DNA of 64,000 bases, taken from DATARH01 sp963705325. Lineage in GTDB: Bacteria > Pseudomonadota > Alphaproteobacteria > ATCC43930 > CGMCC-115725. Location of the stretch: NCBI GenBank assembly GCA_963705325.1, contig OY970069.1:3906001-3970000 (forward strand), read 5' to 3'. The position numbers and the translations under genes were made by a program. Positions within the stretch are counted from its first letter, which is position 1. Every line of letters begins with the position of its first letter. The notes beneath the pieces are model-generated. The model made no database searches. It was not told the origin of the DNA and saw only the letters and a program-made list of their open reading frames with translations. Shown piece after piece: positions 16,811-25,167 of the stretch.

Positions 16811-17167
16811 ATGAAGTCGGCGAATCTGGTTTCGGAAGAAACCGACGAGCTGTTCGAGATGGCGAACCTCTATCCTCGCACAACTGGGCTGCCGATGACT
16901 GTCTGGGTTAGCCCGCGCGGCAACGCGCGCCACGACGTGCGGGTCAAAGTTAACATGACCCACGGCAATCAGATGAATATCGACAACACCGCGACCGTCG
17001 CAGTTCGCCCGTCGCCGCACGTGGTCGCCGGCCGACTTGCTCCGGACGACGAACGCGCGGTCTCCGCTTGGATCACGCTTAATGCCGCCGCCATCGTCGG
17101 ATATTGGGACGGCGATATTGATACGGTCCAATTGTCCCAGGCGCTGAAGCCCCTCCCGACCGCATAA
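16811..17167 (+). CDS. Conserved-looking hypothetical between the MoxR and VWA genes
   Basis: 118 residues starting MKSANLVSEETDELFEMANL. I do not know the family. The body reads TGLPMTVWVSPRGNARHDVR, then VKVNMTHGNQMNIDNTATVA, then a C-terminal helix AVSAWITLNAAAIVGYWDG: beta-rich, then helical, soluble, with no signal peptide. The ATG at 16811 has a strong AGGAGG site 7 bases before it, better than those of its neighbours, suggesting abundant expression. It lies 25 bases after moxR and 4 bases before the VWA gene, so co-transcription is likely and it may be part of the same module. Confidence 0.82.
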   Translation: MKSANLVSEETDELFEMANLYPRTTGLPMTVWVSPRGNARHDVRVKVNMTHGNQMNIDNTATVAVRPSPHVVAGRLAPDDERAVSAWITLNAAAIVGYWDGDIDTVQLSQALKPLPTA

Positions 17168-17171
17168 AGCT

Positions 17172-18347
17172 GTGTTCACCACCTTTTTTCTCGAACTCCG
17201 CGCGGCGAAGGTGCCGACCTCGCTGCGCGAGTACCTGACCTTGATGGAGGCGATGAAGGAAGGCGTCGCCGAATACGACATCGACGATTTCTACTTCCTG
17301 TCGCGTGCGACGCTGGTCAAGGACGAGCGCTATCTCGACCGTTTCGACCGGGTGTTCGGCCAATGCTTCAAGGGGCTCGAAACCCCGACCGACCCGATGA
17401 CGGAGTTGCCTGATGAGTGGCTGCGCAAGCTCGCCGAACGCTATTTGACCGAGGAGGAGAAGGCGCAGATCGAGGCGATGGGCGGTTGGGAAAAACTGAT
17501 GGACACGCTGCGTCAGCGACTAGCCGAGCAGAAAGGCCGGCACCAGGGCGGCAGCAAATGGATCGGCACCGCCGGCACCTCGCCGTTTGGCGCGCACGGC
17601 TACAACCCGGAAGGCGTGCGGATCGGTCAGCACGAGGGCAAGAACCGCCGCGCCGTCAAAATCTGGGACCGCCGGGAGTTTCGCAACCTCGACGACACAA
17701 TCGAACTCGGCACCCGCAACATCAAGATCGCGTTGCGCCGCCTGCGCCAATTCGCCCGCGAGGGCGCCGACCTCGAACTCGACCTGCCCGACACGATCAA
17801 ATCCACCGCCAACAATGCCGGCTGGCTCGACCTCAAACTGGTGCCGGAGCGGCACAACGCCGTGAAGCTATTGCTGTTCCTCGATGTCGGCGGGTCGATG
17901 GAGGACCACGTCCGGGTGTGCGAGGAGCTGTTCTCCGCGGCGCGCGGCGAGTTCAAGAACCTGGTGCACTTCTATTTCCACAACTGCCTCTACGAGAGCG
18001 TGTGGAAGGATTCGCGTCGCCGCCATGTCGAGCAGACCTCGACGATGGAAGTGCTGCGTACCTACGACCCGAACTACAAGGTGGTGATGGTCGGCGACGC
18101 CAGCATGAGCCCTTATGAGATCGACCGGCCGGGCGGCAGCGTCGAACGCTGGAACGACGAGGCCGGCGCGGTGTGGATGCGCCGGCTGCTGGACCACTAC
18201 CCACAAGCGGTCTGGCTCAACCCGGTTCCGGAAAAATATTGGGGCGGCACGATGTCGATCGGCATGATCCGCCAGCTCGTCGACGACCGTATGTTCCCCC
18301 TGACCCTCGCGGGTATCGATCAGGCGATGCGCCGGTTGACCCGCTAA
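17172..18347 (+). CDS. VWA domain-containing protein, CoxE-like
   Basis: A 391-residue protein starting at GTG (17172), MFTTFFLELRAAKVPTSLRE, the typical CoxE-type opening. The C-terminal VWA domain carries the MIDAS motif DVGGS (LLLFLDVGGSMEDH) and later VVMVGDASMSPYEI. The central QGGSKWIGTAGTSPFGAHGY segment is characteristic of this group. It binds a divalent cation and works with the MoxR ATPase upstream, probably on a metalloenzyme or envelope complex. Its stop overlaps the convergent NTF2-like gene by four bases. Confidence 0.9.
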   Translation: MFTTFFLELRAAKVPTSLREYLTLMEAMKEGVAEYDIDDFYFLSRATLVKDERYLDRFDRVFGQCFKGLETPTDPMTELPDEWLRKLAERYLTEEEKAQIEAMGGWEKLMDTLRQRLAEQKGRHQGGSKWIGTAGTSPFGAHGYNPEGVRIGQHEGKNRRAVKIWDRREFRNLDDTIELGTRNIKIALRRLRQFAREGADLELDLPDTIKSTANNAGWLDLKLVPERHNAVKLLLFLDVGGSMEDHVRVCEELFSAARGEFKNLVHFYFHNCLYESVWKDSRRRHVEQTSTMEVLRTYDPNYKVVMVGDASMSPYEIDRPGGSVERWNDEAGAVWMRRLLDHYPQAVWLNPVPEKYWGGTMSIGMIRQLVDDRMFPLTLAGIDQAMRRLTR

Positions 18348-18805
18348 CCCGCAGCGGCGGAACGCGCCAATTTTGGCGCGATCAGCGCACAGCCCTTCCA
18401 TCCCCAGTAAATGCGATGGTGCTGGATCAGCCCATCGGCAATCTCCATCACCTCGACGATCTCGACCTGATCCCCGTCCGGCGTTTCACGGGGGTACTCC
18501 CAAATCAGCGTGGACCCCGCGCTAAAATACTCGTCCGACCGGTACCACCGGACCAGATCGATCGGCCGGCTGCGCGCGCCGGCTTCGAGAAAGCGGCGGA
18601 TTTCGTCCCTGCCGCGGAGCACGCCGTTTTCTTTATCGTCGAGAATCGTCGGTACCAGCGGGCTTTCGAGCACCGCGTCGTCGGCATAAAGCGCGATCAG
18701 AGCCGCGCCGTCGCGTTGGCTTGCCGCGCGATGCCATTCCGCATGAATACGAGCATGATCTGGATTGGCCATTGTCCCGTCCTCTTTTGCCGACGCGACA
18801 ACCAT
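18344..18805 (-). CDS. SnoaL/NTF2-like fold protein
   Basis: A 153-residue protein whose core, DHARIHAEWHRAASQRDGAA, LIALYADDAVLESPLV, RGRDEIRRFLEAG and GDQVEIVEVMEIADGLIQHH, follows the cone-shaped NTF2 fold of SnoaL-like isomerases and related small-molecule-binding proteins. GGGAGGAGG lies 7 bases before the ATG at 18805. A second ATG at 18772 (MANPDHARIH), preceded by GAGGACGGG, gives a core-only protein of 142 residues. No catalytic assignment is possible. It may be monocistronic. Confidence 0.82.
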   Translation of the reverse strand: MVVASAKEDGTMANPDHARIHAEWHRAASQRDGAALIALYADDAVLESPLVPTILDDKENGVLRGRDEIRRFLEAGARSRPIDLVRWYRSDEYFSAGSTLIWEYPRETPDGDQVEIVEVMEIADGLIQHHRIYWGWKGCALIAPKLARSAAAG

Positions 18806-18904
18806 AGTTGCCTCCTCCCGACACCGTTGTGTCAGGAGGATCGTCAATCTACCAGGACGGTCGGCCTGGATGTTTCGGCCGACACCGTATCGTGCTCATC
18901 TTCG

Positions 18905-19729
18905 CTAAACTCGCTCGCTCTCCGCGTCGTATTCTTCGGCGCAGAAGGTACCGCCTTGGTATTTCTCGGCGATCGGATTTTTGGCCTGGCCGGCCTCGGC
19001 CGTGAGCACCTGGGCAGCTTGCGGCTCGGAATCGTCCTCCGGCTTGTAGCCGAGCCGGTAGGCGTTCGAATTGTCGTACCAGGAGCGCTTGTTGTCCGAG
19101 ACGCCGTAGACAATCTCGTACCGGATGTCCGGGTGTTCGAGCCCGATGCGCACCAGCTGGGTCAGGTCGCGCGGGCTGACCCAGATCGAGAGGCGGCGGC
19201 TGTCGATCGGGCGGGTCCCGTAATTGCCGATGCGGATGCCCATGAACCCGATCCCGTGCTTGTCGGAATAGAGGCTGCCGAGCGCCTCGCTGAACGCCTT
19301 CGAGACGCCGTAGCGGCTGTCCGGCCGCACCATCACTTGGTGGTCGATCTTTTGCGTGCGCGGATAGAAGCCGACCGCATGGTTCGAGGTCGCCATAACG
19401 ATGCGTTTGACCCCGGCCTTCCGCGCCGCCTCGAAGGTGTTGTAGAGGCCGACAATGTTGCCTTCGAGGATCTTCTCCCAGCTGTTCTCGCCCGAGATGC
19501 CGCCGAGATGGACGATGCCGTCGCAGCCCGCGACCATGCGCTCGACGGCGGTCATGTCGGCGAGCTCGGTCTGGTCCACTTCTTCGCCGTCACGTGCGGG
19601 GGCGATTGGCACCCGGTCGCTGAGGCGCAAGACCGGATAGACGCCGCGCAGGGTCTCGCGTAAGCCGCGCCCGATGCCGCCGCCCGCGCCGGTGATCAGG
19701 ACTCGGTGCATTTTCGGGCTGTCGGCCAC
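18905..19729 (-). CDS. NAD-dependent epimerase/dehydratase, uronate dehydrogenase-like
   Basis: A 274-residue short-chain dehydrogenase. Rossmann motif VLITGAGGGIGRGLRE, then GCDGIVHLGGISGENSWEKI, the strand IVMATSNHAVGFYP and the active-site YGVSK. The order and wording, including HLGGIS, SNH-x2-G-[FY]YP and the C-terminal GGTF, closely match Agrobacterium-type uronate dehydrogenase (Udh), which oxidises galacturonate or glucuronate to aldarolactones. That match is from memory of the family, so substrate assignment is moderate. No other uronate catabolic gene is nearby. Divergent from nothing; the LysR gene follows on the same strand upstream. Confidence 0.82.
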   Translation of the reverse strand: MADSPKMHRVLITGAGGGIGRGLRETLRGVYPVLRLSDRVPIAPARDGEEVDQTELADMTAVERMVAGCDGIVHLGGISGENSWEKILEGNIVGLYNTFEAARKAGVKRIVMATSNHAVGFYPRTQKIDHQVMVRPDSRYGVSKAFSEALGSLYSDKHGIGFMGIRIGNYGTRPIDSRRLSIWVSPRDLTQLVRIGLEHPDIRYEIVYGVSDNKRSWYDNSNAYRLGYKPEDDSEPQAAQVLTAEAGQAKNPIAEKYQGGTFCAEEYDAESERV

Positions 19730-19759
19730 CGTTTCCTCCAGGGATCGATTGACCCAATC

Positions 19760-20626
19760 CTAGCGTGCCCCGGCGAGTGCGTCGCGATGTTCGACGAAGG
19801 CGCGGCGCACCCAGTCGATCACCGCGCGCACACAGACCGCGCGACGCAGATCGCGATGGACGATTACCGAATATTCAGCGGCGATCTCAGGCACCGGCGC
19901 GGTCAGGCGTTCAAGCAGCGGGTCGTTGTCCGCGGCGTAGCAGGGCAAGACCCCCTTCCCGCTTCCAGCGCGGATCGCCGCCAGTTGCATTGTCGTGTTG
20001 GACGCGCGCAGCGCGACCGCGCCGCCGCTCTTCTCGATCTGCTGCTGCACCCATCGCGCGGTCGGGTAATGCGCCTGCTCCTCGGTATAGGTCACCCAGG
20101 CGTCGCTCGCCGAGCCGAGCCGGCGGTAAACCGCACAGCCAAACGTGCCGACTTTGGCGATATAAAGATCGCCGCTTTCCGGTGGGTGGTGGCGCACCGC
20201 GAGATCGGCCTCGCGGCGCGCGAGGTTCGCGGTTTGCTGCGATTCGACAAGCTCCAGCGTGATCCCGGCGGGAAGCGTCGTCGGCCCGGCATCGGACAGG
20301 CAGCGCGCGAGAAACCCGGCGGCCCATTCACCAACCGAAACGCGCACCGTACCGCTCAGTTCCGGTGAAGCGGCGGCGCGGCGCCGCTCCAGCATCAGCG
20401 CCGCCCGCTCGACGCTTTCCGCGGCGGGAACGAGCTGCTCGCCAGCGGCGTTGAGGCGCAGTCCCTCGGGCAGGCGGTCGAACAAGGTCGGTCCGCCGAA
20501 CGTCGCCTCGAACGAGGCGAGCCGGCGGCCAATCGTCGGCTGGCTCAGGCCGAGCGCACGACCCGCAGCGCGCAGCGATCCATGCCGCGCCACGGCCAGG
20601 AATACGCGTACGTCGTCCCAATCCAT
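19760..20626 (-). CDS. LysR-family transcriptional regulator
   Basis: A 288-residue regulator. The winged helix-turn-helix spans about residues 1-60: DWDDVRVFLAVARHGSLRAA, then RALGLSQPTIGRRLASFEA. The effector-binding domain follows (GTVRVSVGEW; GITLELVESQ; ADLAVRHHPP). The start at 20626 (MDWDDVR) is chosen because ACAGGGA precedes it and LysR proteins begin right before the HTH; a longer reading from 20704 adds a Pro-rich leader. It diverges from the cupin-ABC transporter operon and probably controls it. The inducer is unknown. Confidence 0.92.
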   Translation of the reverse strand: MDWDDVRVFLAVARHGSLRAAGRALGLSQPTIGRRLASFEATFGGPTLFDRLPEGLRLNAAGEQLVPAAESVERAALMLERRRAAASPELSGTVRVSVGEWAAGFLARCLSDAGPTTLPAGITLELVESQQTANLARREADLAVRHHPPESGDLYIAKVGTFGCAVYRRLGSASDAWVTYTEEQAHYPTARWVQQQIEKSGGAVALRASNTTMQLAAIRAGSGKGVLPCYAADNDPLLERLTAPVPEIAAEYSVIVHRDLRRAVCVRAVIDWVRRAFVEHRDALAGAR

Positions 20627-20731
20627 CGTCCCTGTGCTAGCAGGGGGAAGGGGCGGGGCGCGGAATTGCGCACCCGGAATTGGAGCATCATCGAGTGGAG
20701 GCATGATACAATTCCGTGTCGCTCGTTATCA

Positions 20732-20751
20732 ATTTTGTCTACTGGTGAAAT
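20732..20751. promoter_or_regulatory. Candidate LysR-type operator
   Basis: In the AT-rich gap between the divergent LysR and cupin genes, ATTTTGTCTACTGGTGAAAT has ATTT/AAAT ends and contains the T-N11-A pattern of LysR-type regulator boxes. It is 57 bases before the cupin ATG and 106 bases before the LysR start. Confidence 0.35.
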
Positions 20752-20807
20752 TAAAACATATCGCTATTCTCCCATCGAGAAAAGCGTTCAGACACGGAGA
20801 TCCGACC

Positions 20808-21254
20808 ATGACCACGATCCTCGATCTCAAAGGCATGCTCGCGAAGATGCCGATGATGCAGGGCCGCCGGCCGGAATCCACCGAGGCCGACCGCAAGGCA
20901 ACTGGCGCCTTCGTGACGCTCGCGCCATACCGCGACGGCAACATCTACAGCGCGAAGTTTCAGGGCGAGGCGGCGTGGGAGCGCCATCCCAACGGCGACG
21001 AGTTGGTGCAGATCATCGACGGCGCCTGCACGATGCATTTGATGACCGATACGGGCCTTGAGTCGCACGCGGTCAGCGCCGGCACGACCGTCGTGGTGCC
21101 GCAAAACACTTGGCACCGCTTCTCCGCGCCCAATGGGGTCAGCATCGTCACCGCGACACCGCGTCCGACCGAGCATCTCACCGTCGATGTCGAGGACCCG
21201 CGCGCGCTCAGCGACACCGAGCGGGCCGTCAAAAGTGAAGAGAAGGTCCGCTGA
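20808..21254 (+). CDS. Cupin domain protein
   Basis: A 148-residue single-cupin protein. HPNGDELVQIIDGACTMHLM gives the first cupin motif, with E and possibly one His, and VVVPQNTWHRFSAPNGVSIV gives the second with PxxxxH. The incomplete set of metal-ligand histidines in motif 1 leaves metal binding open. Such proteins serve as sugar or small-molecule binding enzymes, or sensors. ACGGAG lies upstream of the ATG. Its stop overlaps the ABC transporter start (TGATG), so the two are translationally coupled; it may help process or sense the transported compound. Confidence 0.85.
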   Translation: MTTILDLKGMLAKMPMMQGRRPESTEADRKATGAFVTLAPYRDGNIYSAKFQGEAAWERHPNGDELVQIIDGACTMHLMTDTGLESHAVSAGTTVVVPQNTWHRFSAPNGVSIVTATPRPTEHLTVDVEDPRALSDTERAVKSEEKVR

Positions 21255-24200
21255 TGTATTTCGACCGGTACCTATGGCGACTGACCCGCGGGCTGCGCGG
21301 ACGCATCGCTCTCGGCATCCTGATCGGCCTTGCCGCCGCGGCGTTCGGCATCGCCCGCTTCACGCTGCTGGGCACGATGCTGGCCCGGGTCTTCGCCGGC
21401 TCAGGCTTCTGGCCGATCGCCCTCGCCGCGGCAGGAGTAGCGGCCGCCGTCGTTCTGCGCGGCCTGCTCGACCACTACCGCACGCTGATCGCGCATGACA
21501 CTGCCGCCAAGGTGCAGACCAATCTGCGCGGCCGGCTCTACGACAAGATCGCGGAGTTGGGGCCCGCCTGGTTCGCCGGCGAGCGCACTGGCGGAGTGAT
21601 GCTGTCGGTGGTCGACGGCGTCGAGCAACTGCAGACGTTTTTCGGCCAATATGTGCCGCAGGTTTGCGTCGCCGCGCTGACCCCGATCGCGATCTTCCTG
21701 TTCATCATGTGGTGGGACCTGCCTGTCGCGACGGTGATGCTGGTCGCGGCGCTGGTGACGCTGATCGCGCCGACCGCCTGGAACAAGCACGAAAGCGGCC
21801 GGAACCGCGTCCGCCAGACGGCGATGAAAGCGTTCGGCTCGGATTTCCTCGACGCGGTGCAGGGGCTGCCGACGCTGAAGGCGTTCGGCCAGAGCCGCTC
21901 CTATGGCGAACGCCTGGCGGAGCGGGCGCGCGAGCTCTCCAACACGACGATGCGCGTGCTCTCGACCAGCGTGATGACGCGCGGCATCACCGATACCGGC
22001 GTCGCGGTGGGCGCCGCGAGCGCCCTCGGCCTCGGCGTCTGGCGGGTGGCGCAGGGCGAGATGAGCATCACCGCCCTCCTGATCGTGCTGATGGCCGGCA
22101 CGGAGGTCTTCCGCCCGCTGCGCGACCTGCGCTCGGTGCTGCATCAGGGCATGGTCGGGCAATCGGCGGCGGCGGGGATCACCGCGCTGCTCGAGGCCGA
22201 ACCGCTCGTGCCGCAAAGCTCGAGCAGCGCTGCGCATGCGCGGCTCGACCCAACCATCGCGTTCGAAAACGTCTGCTTCGCCTATCCGGGCGGGCGGCGG
22301 CCGGCGCACGACTCGCTGTCGTTCACGGTCGCCGCCGGCGAGAAGATCGGCATTGTGGGCCCGAGCGGCTCGGGGAAATCGTCGATCGCGCGACTGTTGC
22401 TGCGGCTGTTCGATCCGCAATCGGGCAGCGTCAAGATCGGCGGCGCCGATCTGCGGACGCTCGATCCCGACACGCTGCGTGCGCAGATCGCTGTGGTCCA
22501 TCAAGACACTTACCTGTTCCACGGCACGGTCGAGGAGAACCTGCGGCTCGGCCGACCCGACGCCACCCAGGACGAGATCGAGGCCGCCGCGCGGGACGCC
22601 AACGCGCACGATTTCATCATGGCGCTGCCACAAGGCTACGACACCGTGCTCGGCGAGCGCGGCGTCAATTTGTCGGGCGGCCAACGCCAGCGCTTGGCGA
22701 TCGCTCGCGCGCTGCTGCGCGACGCGCCGATCCTGATCCTCGACGAGGCGCTGTCCTCTGTCGATGCGGAGAACGAGGCGGTGATCCAGCAAGGGATCGA
22801 CCGCCTCTCGGCCGGACGTACGACCCTGATCCTGGCGCACCGGCTGTCAAGCGTGATCGACGCGGACCGCATCATCGTGCTCGATAACGGCCGGATCGTC
22901 GAGGAAGGGAGCCACGCCGCGCTGATCCGGCACGATGGCCCTTACCGCCGGCTGATGGGGGCGCAGGCCGAGGAACGCGGTGACGACGCCATTCTGATCG
23001 ACGATGCTGTGCCGGGCTTGGGAGCGGCGACTACCGACGCGATCGATTACGGCGAGGACGCGCCGGCCGCGACCGCGGCCGCAGCGGCCCGTGTCGGCTG
23101 GATGACGACGCTTGCCAGCCTGACGCGCATCATCGCGCCATGGCGGCGACAGTTCGCCATCGTCGTCGGATCGGGGATCGGCCGGGTGGCCGCCTTTATC
23201 GGCGTCGGCATCGTCGGCGCGCTCGCCGTGGCGGCGGTCAAGACCGGCAGTCCTTATGGTGCTCTGCTCGTACTGCTCGGCGTGCTGGCGCCGCTTGCCG
23301 GCATGTTGCACTGGATCGAGTCGTGGAAGGCGCACGACATCGCGTACCGTTTGCTTGCCGAATTGCGCATCGATCTGTTCCGCAAGCTCGACACGTTGGC
23401 GCCGGCCTATCTGGTGCGGCGGCGCTCGGGCGACCTGATCGCACTCGCAGCGCAGGACATCGATACGATCGAGTACTTTTTTGCGCACACAGTCGCCCCG
23501 GCGCTGGTGGCGATCCTGGTGCCGTCGACAGTCCTGCTGACCCTCGCCATCGTCGCCTGGCCGATTGCGCTGGCGATCCTGCCCTTCATCCTCTACGCGG
23601 CGCTGGCGCCGTGGGTGATGCGGTCGAAGATCGATCGGCTCGGCGCGTTGGCGCGCGACCGGCTGGGCCTGCTCAGCGGCTATGTCACCGAGACGATCCA
23701 GGGGTTGTCCGACCTCGTCGCGTTTCAAGCGGTCGGACGGCGGCGGCAGGGCTTCATGGCGGCGGTGGAAGCCTATCAGCAAATCCGGCTCCAGCTACTC
23801 CACGATCTTTCGGCGCAGACCGCGCAGCTGGAGATCTGCGCGGGGCTGGGCGGACTCACGGTGGCGGTCGTCGGCGCGTTCCTCGTCGCCGGCGGCCAGC
23901 TCCCAGCGACCCTCCTGCCGCTCTTGATCCTGCTGTCGCTGTCGTCGTTTCTGCCGATCTCGGAGATCGCTCAGGTCAGCCGTCAGCTCGCCGACACCAT
24001 CGCCTCGACACGGCGGCTCTTCGCGGTGCATCACGAAGAGCCGGCGGTGGTCGACGGCACTCTGCAACCGCCGGCGCCGGAAGGCGGCTCGACGGTACAG
24101 TTCGACGGGGTTGGGTTTCTTTATCCCGGCGCCCGCCGGGCCGCTCTCGATGACGTCACGGTCAACATCCCCGCCGGCGCGACAGTGGCGATCGTTGGCC

Positions 24201-24847
24201 CATCGGGCGCGGGCAAGACCACCCTGGCCAACCTGCTGCTGCGTTTCTGGGACCCGCAAACCGGCTGCATTCTGATCGACGGCATCGACCTGCGGGATTT
24301 CGAGCTCGACCATTTGCGCGCCCGTGTCTCGCTCGTTTCGCAAGATACCTACCTGTTCAACGACAGCTTACGAGCCAATGTCGCCCTCGCCCATCCGGAC
24401 GCCGACGACAAGGCGATATACCGGGCGCTCGACCAGGCCGCGCTCGCCGAGTTCGTCATGTCCTTGCCTGAAGGCCTCGATACCAGAGTCGGCGAGCGCG
24501 GCGTGCAGCTTTCGGGCGGGCAGCGCCAGCGGGTGGCGATTGCCCGCGCGTTCTTGAAGAATGCGCCCACCCTCGTCCTCGACGAGGCGACGTCACATCT
24601 CGACGCGGTCAGCGAGGCGCAAGTCCGACAGGCGCTCGACGCGCTGATGCGAAATCGCACGACGATCGTCATCGCCCATCGCCTGTCGACTGTGCGCAAC
24701 GCCGACCTGCTGGTCGTGCTCGACCGCGGCCGCGTCGTCGAGACCGGCCCACACGCCGCGCTGATCGCGCGCAACGGCCTCTATGCGCGGCTGGTCCGCC
24801 GCCAGCTAGGCGGTCTCGCCGAAGTCGTTGCCGTAGATGGTAAATAA
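21254..24847 (+). CDS. Fused two-half ABC exporter (CydDC-like layout)
   Basis: A 1197-residue protein holding two complete half-transporters in one chain: membrane domain 1 (about 15-300), nucleotide-binding domain 1 (about 330-570), membrane domain 2 (about 625-910) and nucleotide-binding domain 2 (about 940-1180). Both ATPase domains look competent: Walker A GPSGSGKSS and GPSGAGKTT, signature LSGGQRQRLAIARA and LSGGQRQRVAIARA, Walker B ILILDEALSSVD and LVLDEATSHLD. Type IV exporter fold. Fused or paired halves recall CydDC, the cysteine/glutathione exporter needed for cytochrome bd, but no cydAB is here and the substrate is open. Regulation probably by the divergent LysR protein. Confidence 0.92.
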   Translation: MYFDRYLWRLTRGLRGRIALGILIGLAAAAFGIARFTLLGTMLARVFAGSGFWPIALAAAGVAAAVVLRGLLDHYRTLIAHDTAAKVQTNLRGRLYDKIAELGPAWFAGERTGGVMLSVVDGVEQLQTFFGQYVPQVCVAALTPIAIFLFIMWWDLPVATVMLVAALVTLIAPTAWNKHESGRNRVRQTAMKAFGSDFLDAVQGLPTLKAFGQSRSYGERLAERARELSNTTMRVLSTSVMTRGITDTGVAVGAASALGLGVWRVAQGEMSITALLIVLMAGTEVFRPLRDLRSVLHQGMVGQSAAAGITALLEAEPLVPQSSSSAAHARLDPTIAFENVCFAYPGGRRPAHDSLSFTVAAGEKIGIVGPSGSGKSSIARLLLRLFDPQSGSVKIGGADLRTLDPDTLRAQIAVVHQDTYLFHGTVEENLRLGRPDATQDEIEAAARDANAHDFIMALPQGYDTVLGERGVNLSGGQRQRLAIARALLRDAPILILDEALSSVDAENEAVIQQGIDRLSAGRTTLILAHRLSSVIDADRIIVLDNGRIVEEGSHAALIRHDGPYRRLMGAQAEERGDDAILIDDAVPGLGAATTDAIDYGEDAPAATAAAAARVGWMTTLASLTRIIAPWRRQFAIVVGSGIGRVAAFIGVGIVGALAVAAVKTGSPYGALLVLLGVLAPLAGMLHWIESWKAHDIAYRLLAELRIDLFRKLDTLAPAYLVRRRSGDLIALAAQDIDTIEYFFAHTVAPALVAILVPSTVLLTLAIVAWPIALAILPFILYAALAPWVMRSKIDRLGALARDRLGLLSGYVTETIQGLSDLVAFQAVGRRRQGFMAAVEAYQQIRLQLLHDLSAQTAQLEICAGLGGLTVAVVGAFLVAGGQLPATLLPLLILLSLSSFLPISEIAQVSRQLADTIASTRRLFAVHHEEPAVVDGTLQPPAPEGGSTVQFDGVGFLYPGARRAALDDVTVNIPAGATVAIVGPSGAGKTTLANLLLRFWDPQTGCILIDGIDLRDFELDHLRARVSLVSQDTYLFNDSLRANVALAHPDADDKAIYRALDQAALAEFVMSLPEGLDTRVGERGVQLSGGQRQRVAIARAFLKNAPTLVLDEATSHLDAVSEAQVRQALDALMRNRTTIVIAHRLSTVRNADLLVVLDRGRVVETGPHAALIARNGLYARLVRRQLGGLAEVVAVDGK

Positions 24848-24923
24848 GCTTTCACGTTAAGAGCCTGATAACCAGCTCCCCATAGGTTGCGCCCGTCCGC
24901 ACCACGCAACTGACGGAGCCGGC

Positions 24924-25163
24924 ATGTCTGAGGCCGTCCCTTTCTTCCCGCCCATGAGCGACGAGCAGAACGCCGAACTCACGGTTATTTGGGACCAGCT
25001 CTACGCGCTCTATCTCGCCAAGGCCAATGGCGCCCGCTCGGAGCGGGAGATCGACGCCGAGATCGAAAAGTTGATCGAAAAGCGCAACGCGATCCGCCCC
25101 TGGGGCTGGAACACCGGACGTAATTGGAAAGACGACATCCCGGCTGAGGTCCTGAAGCGCTAA
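24924..25163 (+). CDS. Small hypothetical protein
   Basis: 79 residues starting MSEAVPFFPPMSDEQNAELT. Soluble, acidic and helical (NGARSEREIDAEIEKLIEKR), ending IRPWGWNTGRNWKDDIPAEV with three tryptophans. GACGGAG precedes the ATG by 7 bases. No known family recognised. It lies 76 bases after the ABC transporter and stops 4 bases before the end of the convergent transporter-nuclease fusion gene. Coding is supported by the clean start, the RBS and normal codon use. Confidence 0.7.
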   Translation: MSEAVPFFPPMSDEQNAELTVIWDQLYALYLAKANGARSEREIDAEIEKLIEKRNAIRPWGWNTGRNWKDDIPAEVLKR

Positions 25164-25167
25164 CGTC

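Noticed and set aside
18173..19663. 496-residue rightward open frame over the NTF2-like and Udh-like genes
   Set aside because: Spans two real genes and their gap on the other strand; no recognisable motif.
21254..24847. Naming the fused ABC protein CydDC
   Set aside because: Layout fits, but no cydAB or thiol-export context is present and the membrane domains give no specific CydDC signature I can verify.
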